The translations under genes and the position numbers were made by a program. A stretch of 64,000 nucleotides of DNA from NCBI RefSeq assembly GCF_003711515.1, contig NW_021167092.1, positions 673,073-737,072 of the forward strand, in the 5' to 3' direction. Numbering within the stretch: the stretch's first letter is position 1; every line of letters begins with the position of its first letter. The stretch comes from Sodiomyces alkalinus F11 (taxonomy: Eukaryota; Ascomycota; Sordariomycetes; Glomerellales; Plectosphaerellaceae). A model generated the notes under the pieces. The model searched no databases. It worked only from the letters and a program-made list of their open reading frames with translations, and was not told the origin of the DNA. Shown here one piece after another: positions 58,040 to 64,000 of the stretch.

Positions 58040-58455
58040 GCCTATTAACTACCGGCGCATAATAAGAGTAAAATCGATAAAACCACTAAGACAGCGATTA
58101 TAACTATCGCCTCCCTCCCGAGATATTATTATCGCGGCACCGTAATACCGACGCGATAGTATAACCGGAAGAGTCGATAGATAGCGTTATCCCGACCTCG
58201 ACTATATAAAATTCGTAACGGACCTACTTTTTGTAATACAAGCGCTCCCCCCCCCCTTCCCCCTTTACCCGAGGCAGGACGCTATACGGAACCGATACGA
58301 GACTGAAAGGGGACCGCCGCGCCCCCCAGAACCGGGTGTAAGTAAAATCAAAGCAGAAATTCAGGCCCTACTAGCTAACAGGAATACTGTTAAGCAGGTC
58401 GTGGAACTAGTAAAGGGACTAATCATAATATATGCCCGTAATATTACCGGTATAA
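58040..58455 (+). pseudogene. Low-RIP coding remnant fused to element G
   Basis: A plus-strand frame with few stops includes GPTFCNTSAPPPPFPLYPR (after a C10 run at 58247-58256), a Pro/Arg stretch and GVSKIKAEIQALLANRN followed by TVKQVVELVKGLIIIYARNI. It joins the gag/protease linker of element G near 58,455. CA/TG are commoner here than on either side. It may be an unusual Gag N-terminus or unrelated DNA joined by truncation. Confidence 0.35.
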
Positions 58456-61400
58456 TACTATATAAAGAAGGATATAACATAGGACTCTGTCTAGCTTAAA
58501 GAGGCGTGACTTACTCGTAATAGCGTCTTCTATACCGCTAGCTTTGTAGCAGGAACCGCTACTACTAATTACCCTCTTCGAGCCTCTGCGATACTCGATT
58601 CCGGCGCTATAATTTATATTTTGAACGGTTTTTCCCGCTTTTCTGATTTTACCCCTATAACGCAGGGAAACTATATTATCGCAGACGGTTCGTCACTACC
58701 TATTAAAGATTACGGTAATATAACCGTGAGATTAAATAGACTAATAAGAGGCCTTTACCTATAGCTTAATCTCTAACTAACGGTTCCGACTATAAGGCTA
58801 TTAGTAGGTTTAAAAGCCGCTAAATAACTCCCTCTAATATACTAATAGATCTATCCTATACTTGCTAAGTTATTACTTTAATTAGACTATTATTAAGTAT
58901 ATACCCTACGATTCTAACTACCCTATAGCTACTTTTCTAGGCTCAATCCCTTCCATTTGAAAAGGCGTCCGCAAATCGACGATATAATATCCTAGCACCG
59001 CTAAGGGGATCTTAAAGTACCTGCGGCTAAGGCAAGCCAACTCTAAGCCGCTTAGGTACCTAGAAGAGTAGACGTAAGGGGTTAAGGTTAAGAGACTAAT
59101 AACTATTAAGTATAGGCCTATAAGCTTATAAAGATAAAATAGCATATTAGCACGCACCCTCGTACCATACCGATCTACGCAGGGGAATAGTAAGCGATTA
59201 ATTTCATAGATTTTAAACGGACGTCTGATAAGGCTTCTCGATTTATACTTTTCACCGACCGTTATAGTAGCTTTATAGCCACCTATATTATAAAGAGTAA
59301 ACTTATAGCGGATATCCTCGAAGTAATTAAGAACTTCCTCGCTTAGATAGACCGTTAATTAGGCTATAAGATACGCGTTTTCGAAGCTAATAATAACCTA
59401 ACTTAATCCGACGATATTACCCTCTTCCTACACGGAAAAGGTATCCTTTTAGAGGTATCTACCCCTAACACTTAAGCGGAGAACAGACGTACTAAACACG
59501 CTACTACTATAATAATCTTGAAACGTTATACGATAAATATTCACGGAAAACTACTACCGTTTATATAGCCGAAGGTTATTCCCACGCCCATATACGTTCA
59601 TAACCGCACGCCACAGACGCAGGATAATACTAAGGATTAGAAAAGGCTATATAAGGTCCTCTTTAGCAGGAAGCCGATTTTATTATATCTTCGAGCGTAC
59701 AGCTATAAGGTATATATAATAACCAAGGACGCTTAAAAGAGGAATAATAAGCTATTAACTCGTATTGCTCCTCGTGCCTATATCGGCTACCTTATCGGTT
59801 ACGATTCTACCAATATTTTCCGTATCTAGGTACCTAGCCTACGCCGCTATAACCGTATTATACGCACACGCGATATGGATTTTAACGAAGACACCTTCTT
59901 CGACAGGAATATTAATACCTCTAAGGACGATGTTCGTTGATTAATAGAAAAGAAATTAAAAGACCTAATTACTTAGATTAAGTAAAAGAGGACTAGAGAG
60001 TCACGGCCGTTTATAGACGTATAAGCTAAGGACCGCCCCCTTTATATAACTGCTTATTTTAAATATAACCACTTACTCTCGCCCTCGCCGGAGCTAGTTC
60101 CTCCCGGGTTGCGTTTCTCGGTATCGCCGAGGTTATAGACCTTAATACCCGGCTATAAGGGGCTAGAGAAGGGTATCTTAAGCCTAGATAGATAAGAGTT
60201 AAGATATAAACTATATAATTTAGCTAGTATAACGCCTAATTAACGTCTATAACCACCTAGTACACTACTCCCTACTCTACTAGATACTCGCTATCGGTTA
60301 TAGCGCTAATAGTAGCTATAATATTATGATATCGTGATTCATTTATATTTCTGGAGTTCTTTATAAATAGAGGAGTATAATATAGTAATTCCCCTATAGC
60401 TACGCCTATACAGCTTTTTATAGAAAGACGAGCACGCCTATATAGGTAAGCAGATAGCCGGTAAAAAGAAGATTAGGTAGTAGCATTTAATACTAGCTAT
60501 TACGCCCCGAATATACGCACCTTATATAGGACTTTGCTAACTAAATTACAGTTAAAAAGGACTATACTTATAACGCTATAGTAGCATTTATCGGTATTAT
60601 TCGAGTCTATAGCCCTGGCGGCTATAGCTTAGTCCACGGCCTTAGCAGTTACGGCCCCGATAGCCTCGGAAAATATAATCCCGGCGGTTTCTCCGGCGGC
60701 TACGAAGATCTACCGTAAACACCTCCTACCTCCTCCGAAAAACTCTTATAATATACTCTTATACCCTTACGGCCACCCATTCCGATAGGCATAAAAAGAC
60801 TATTTACGGAGCGACGAGGAGATAGGGTCGTAGATACGGGTACCGGCGTCCGTAGCAGATAGGAATCAGGTTCTTAACTCGATATAGGTAATAATATATA
60901 AATTCGATAAGCATAGTTATCTATATAAATATAAGGCACGGCTTATAGTATAAGCAGATTAGCAGTATTAAAATACCTTAAGGAGATATACATAGCTATA
61001 TTAGTCGGACGGTTATTCCGAGGGTTAATAGCTATTACAGCCTGTTTTAACCTTACGCTATTATATTTCGACGTTATAAACGCGTTCGTATATACGTCCC
61101 TCCCCCACGATATCTTTATATACCCGTCGCTATGTTTTCCGGTCCCTAAGAGCCGTTTACACCTAAAAAAGGCGTTATATAGACTTAAGCAGTCCTTATT
61201 ACTCTAGTAAAAGCACTTTTCGGCTATCCTATTAGCAGATGGTTTCTAGATAATACTGTAGGAATATTAGTACTTCCTACGTTATAGTATAACCCTGTTC
61301 TTCTACGTCAACGATATCGTTATTACTTATAAGGAATAATATAAGGTATAGATAAAGCAGGCTATTAATAACCTACGTCGCTACCATAACCTATAAGGTG

Positions 61401-62380
61401 GCGATCTATTATAGTAGTTCCGTAGTATTAAGGTTATTCACGACCATACCGCCTATAAGATCTAGCTATTATAACACGACTATAGTATAAAATTAGAACG
61501 CCTATTAAAGCCGAATGGCAAGTATCGCAGTACCTATTACCTAATACACCTAATTAAGATCGTAGAAGTAATGCCCTATTCATGGACCTTAACTAATATC
61601 AAAAGGTATTAACGGAAGATAGGATCTATACTATACGCCGCTATAGTATTTCGGCCCGATATTACATTTATAGTTTTAAGTCTATACCGCTTTAATACTA
61701 ATCCAGGGCCTATACACTATAAGGCTACCGATTATCTAATCCTCTATCTAATGAATAGCTAATCGTTTACCTTAGAGCTCAGGGGTAGTAATACTATTAA
61801 ATTCTATACGGATGTCTTCTTTACCGATAATATCCTTAATCGTAAAAAGCAGTTAAGCGTTCGTAAAACGGTTATTTAGAGGAACTATTGCGTAGCGCAC
61901 TAATAAGCAGGATACGTATATAACGTTAATAACTGAAGCAGAACTACTAGCGTCAGTGTAAGGTATAAAAGAGGGCATCTTTATATAATAGCTATTACTT
62001 AGCATATAAGTGGAATTTAACGATCCGGAACTAAGGATCCTATACGATAATAACTAAATAATACGGTTAGTTAATTAAGAGATTAGCATATTAATAACAC
62101 GCCTACGCTATATAGATATCCACAGCTACTAGTTATATTAAGTAAAGGAATACGGGTAAATACTTATAACGTATATTACGAGCGCGGAAATAATCGTAGA
62201 TAGCCTAAGAAAGGCGTTATACGGTAAGAAGTTCGAGATATTCAGGGCCTAGGTAGGCGTGATAGATATACAGGAATGCTATATTAAAATAAGCTAGAGG
62301 AAGTCCTGATAGAATACTTAGAGGACCTAGAGGACGAATTTAAGGGCGGCTATAACGAAGAGATTGTATAGCTATTATAT
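58456..62380 (+). pseudogene. Element G pol: 5'-truncated sister of Copia F
   Basis: 58,456-62,380 aligns with about 43,030-47,020 of F throughout. Protease ILDSGAIIYI is at about 58,585-58,620. Integrase, integrase C-terminal domain (YLRAYSYKVYIITKDA), RT and RNase H follow in the same order. The RT catalytic motif is YVND at 61304-61315 (second residue of the acidic pair kept, first changed). Gag and the 5' LTR are missing; the left part joins other sequence near 58,455. RIP stops are denser than in F. Its 3' LTR follows at 62437. Confidence 0.85.
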
Positions 62381-62436
62381 CTACCGGTTACGAATAGCTT
62401 TAATCGCCTAACTAACGTTTAGGGCGATTAGGGGTA

Positions 62437-62638
62437 TATCGAATACACGGTAGTTTTTACGGTTACGTAACAGGCCGGATTACCGAGATTATAATCCGGG
62501 TAGACACCTGCAGAATCTTCACCACTAATATTACGGTAGCAGGAATTCTCTAACGGTCCATACATAGTTATAATTATACGTAATTACCTCAATCAATTTT
62601 GGCCTATTGTGACGACATTGACTACGCTTTATCTGACA
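62437..62638 (+). repeat. 3' LTR of Copia element G
   Basis: 202 bp, homologous to the F LTRs. It starts TATCGAATACAC after a polypurine tract and ends TTTATCTGACA. The last ~60 bp keep TG/CA. The next base begins unmutated single-copy DNA. Candidate target duplication ACCGC (62639-62643), unconfirmed because the left end is lost. Confidence 0.88.
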
Positions 62639-62648
62639 ACCGCCAGTG

Positions 62649-63877
62649 CTATGCCGGCGCAGACGCAGCCTGGTCAAGTAGTCGTGTGCGCCAGCCATTG
62701 CAAAGCTCCTCAAACCCTCCTACGACTTCACCACAGACACTGGCGCACTCTCGCTTTTGGAGTCTCTCACTCCAGTTGCCCCGTGACAACCACAGTTCAC
62801 CTTCTTTGCGGAGGTCGCTCTCTCGCTTCAGCTCCGCCACGAGGTCCTTTGCGCTTTTTAGTCGTCGGGCGGCTATGGTAGTCGTTTGTCGGCACATGTG
62901 CAATGTGTCCGATAGGTATCTTAAGTTACCAATAAGGTCGGATGTAAGGGAATGTAGCGCCGTCAGAGAGTCATATGCCTGCGTGGCGGGGCGCGGCATG
63001 CATTCTGACAACTCGACGAAGAGGGGCAAGAGATCGTCCAACACGTCTGGGTGAGGGGGTGGAACGAGGGGCGACAATATGGGAAACGTCAAACTCTGCA
63101 TCTGCCGGGTTTGATGTTCAAGATGTGTGGTGAGCGCTGCATGGGCTGTTATGAGTCTGATGTATGTTAGCTTCTATCCAGAGCTTGCCGACATGTAGCT
63201 CGCACTTACCTTGCTGCACTGCCTTCAACGCCAGTTTGCGATCCCAAATCTCTAAGGCTATCGGTGAGCCTCTCTAGGACACCATCCGCCGGGCTCCCGT
63301 TGTTTCCTGTTCCCTGCTGTGCTAAAGCCTCCACAGCATTCATTTCGGATATTAATCCAGGCATCGTCTCCAGTGAATCAGGCTCAATTTCAGAACAATA
63401 TTCCCCTCCTTTGGAATCGCTTCTGCGCCGTCGATGACACCTTCGGGTGGGCGATAGATTGCCTAAGGCGGGCATCTCGGCAGCAACGTATTGTCCATTA
63501 TCTGCCACACAAATGGGACAAGCGCGTTCACTGACTTCACGACATCTACAGACATCCTCTCCTAAGCCATCCTCGTTACAATGTTCAGCGGGGACCTCGT
63601 CTTCGAAACAGCCGTCCTCATCCCCCGAGTCCGAGAACGCGTCCGCCAGTTCGTCAGCCAGGTTGCCTATACCAGTTTCTACGGCCACGTCACTGCTGCT
63701 GAAGTCGTTTAAGTCGAGACTCCCTTGGCGATTGCCTGAAGCCGTCACAGTGTTGTTGGGCGAGGATCTCGATTGCGTTCGACCATGTGGCGAAGAAGGA
63801 AGGGTTGAAAAGTGCAAAAATGCGTCCATACTTGATATCGGTCGGGAGTGTCTCGGTGTCTGTGGTGGTGAACCCAT
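62649..63877 (-). CDS. Intact two-exon protein-coding gene, uncharacterised fungal protein (391 aa)
   Basis: Exon 1 is 63210-63877 and exon 2 is 62649-63156. The intron 63157-63209 (53 bp, phase 2) has donor GTAAGT, a branch-like GCTAAC and acceptor CAG. Joined, they give 391 residues with no stop. An in-frame upstream ATG at 63946 would add 23 residues; the one chosen starts MGSPPQTPRHSR. The N-half is Ser-rich and acidic (LADELADAFSDSGDEDG at about residues 80-96) with a Cys cluster (CRCREVSERACPIC). The C-half is helical and Leu/Arg/Glu-rich (LTSDLIGNLRYLSDTLHMCR, RLKSAKDLVAELKRE), probably coiled coil. No catalytic domain, signal peptide or membrane segment is visible. Codon use and base composition are normal. 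It looks like a conserved ascomycete protein of unknown function; function not assigned. Confidence 0.72.
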
Positions 63878-63956
63878 AGCCCGTACAGGGTAGTTGACCA
63901 GGCCGTGATATTGACGTTTACGTAACTGGCATGGATTTCTCCACACACAGGATCCT

Positions 63957-64000
63957 CTGTCAGATACAGCGTAACCGGAACGGTAAAAATCGGGGTCAAA
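63957..64000 (-). repeat. Start of a reversed Copia LTR at the window edge
   Basis: From 63958, TGTCAGATACAGCGTAACCG resembles both the reverse complement of the G LTR end (TGTCAGATAAAGCGTA...) and the start of the H LTR at 47274. The remaining 22 bases keep the similarity (AAAATCGGGGTCAAA). It implies a further minus-strand Copia element beyond the window, beginning about 80 bp upstream of the predicted start codon of the gene. Confidence 0.55.

Noticed and set aside
58918..59157. 79-codon minus-strand frame with hydrophobic residues
   Set aside because: Shadow of the integrase region of element G; the apparent membrane segment reflects TpA-rich codons.
62599..63893. Several plus-strand open frames across the right-hand gene
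   Set aside because: They are opposite to a minus-strand gene with a canonical intron and lack coding composition; the first also runs out of an LTR.

Overview
The window looks like a heavily mutated heterochromatic block from a filamentous ascomycete (Pezizomycotina), ending on the right in about 1.3 kb of normal gene sequence. From base 1 to about 62,638, CpA and TpG are nearly absent and TpA is in large excess, while CpG remains common. Gln codons have become TAA/TAG, Cys has become Tyr and His has become Tyr. This is the mark of repeat-induced point mutation (RIP) on CpA. Almost every coding region left of 62,638 is therefore a pseudogene of an LTR retrotransposon, readable only through scattered stop codons. 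The short intron at the right end (GTAAGT...CAG, 53 bp) also fits an ascomycete.

Layout, left to right. A minus-strand Copia fragment (1-3862) is followed by a very large plus-strand Gypsy-type element, here called A (LTRs 3940-4270 and 32716-33044). Two younger Gypsy elements are nested in A with exact 5-bp target duplications: B (9307-16871, minus strand, in the reverse transcriptase) and C (24948-32171, plus strand, in a late ORF). Without them A is about 14.3 kb. Between pol and its right LTR, A carries an antisense ORF and a sense ORF that has the His/Asp/Gln/Cys layout of Ulp1-type SUMO proteases. B and C each carry one opposite-strand accessory ORF in the same place. The right LTR of A is followed directly by a primer-binding site and a different internal region (element D) with a 21-codon tandem repeat. 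D is broken by a chromodomain Gypsy on the minus strand (E, about 34,012-38,770).

From about 39,500 a second copy of the first Copia family appears, followed by a complete Copia with LTRs and target duplications (F, 41593-47259), and a minus-strand Copia (H, 47274-about 50,690) that abuts a gag-like ORF of a different type. Then come a small inverted-repeat element, a chromodomain-element fragment, a minisatellite, an unrecognised minus-strand ORF (53900-55110), mixed tandem repeats, and a 5'-truncated sister of F (G, to 62638).

At 62,639 the composition changes abruptly. A two-exon minus-strand gene (62649-63877) is intact, starts about 80 bp from another reversed LTR (from 63958), and ends 10 bp from the LTR of G. 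No rRNA, tRNA or CRISPR feature was found. Boundaries of the mutated coding regions are approximate because frames were followed by eye through RIP stops.
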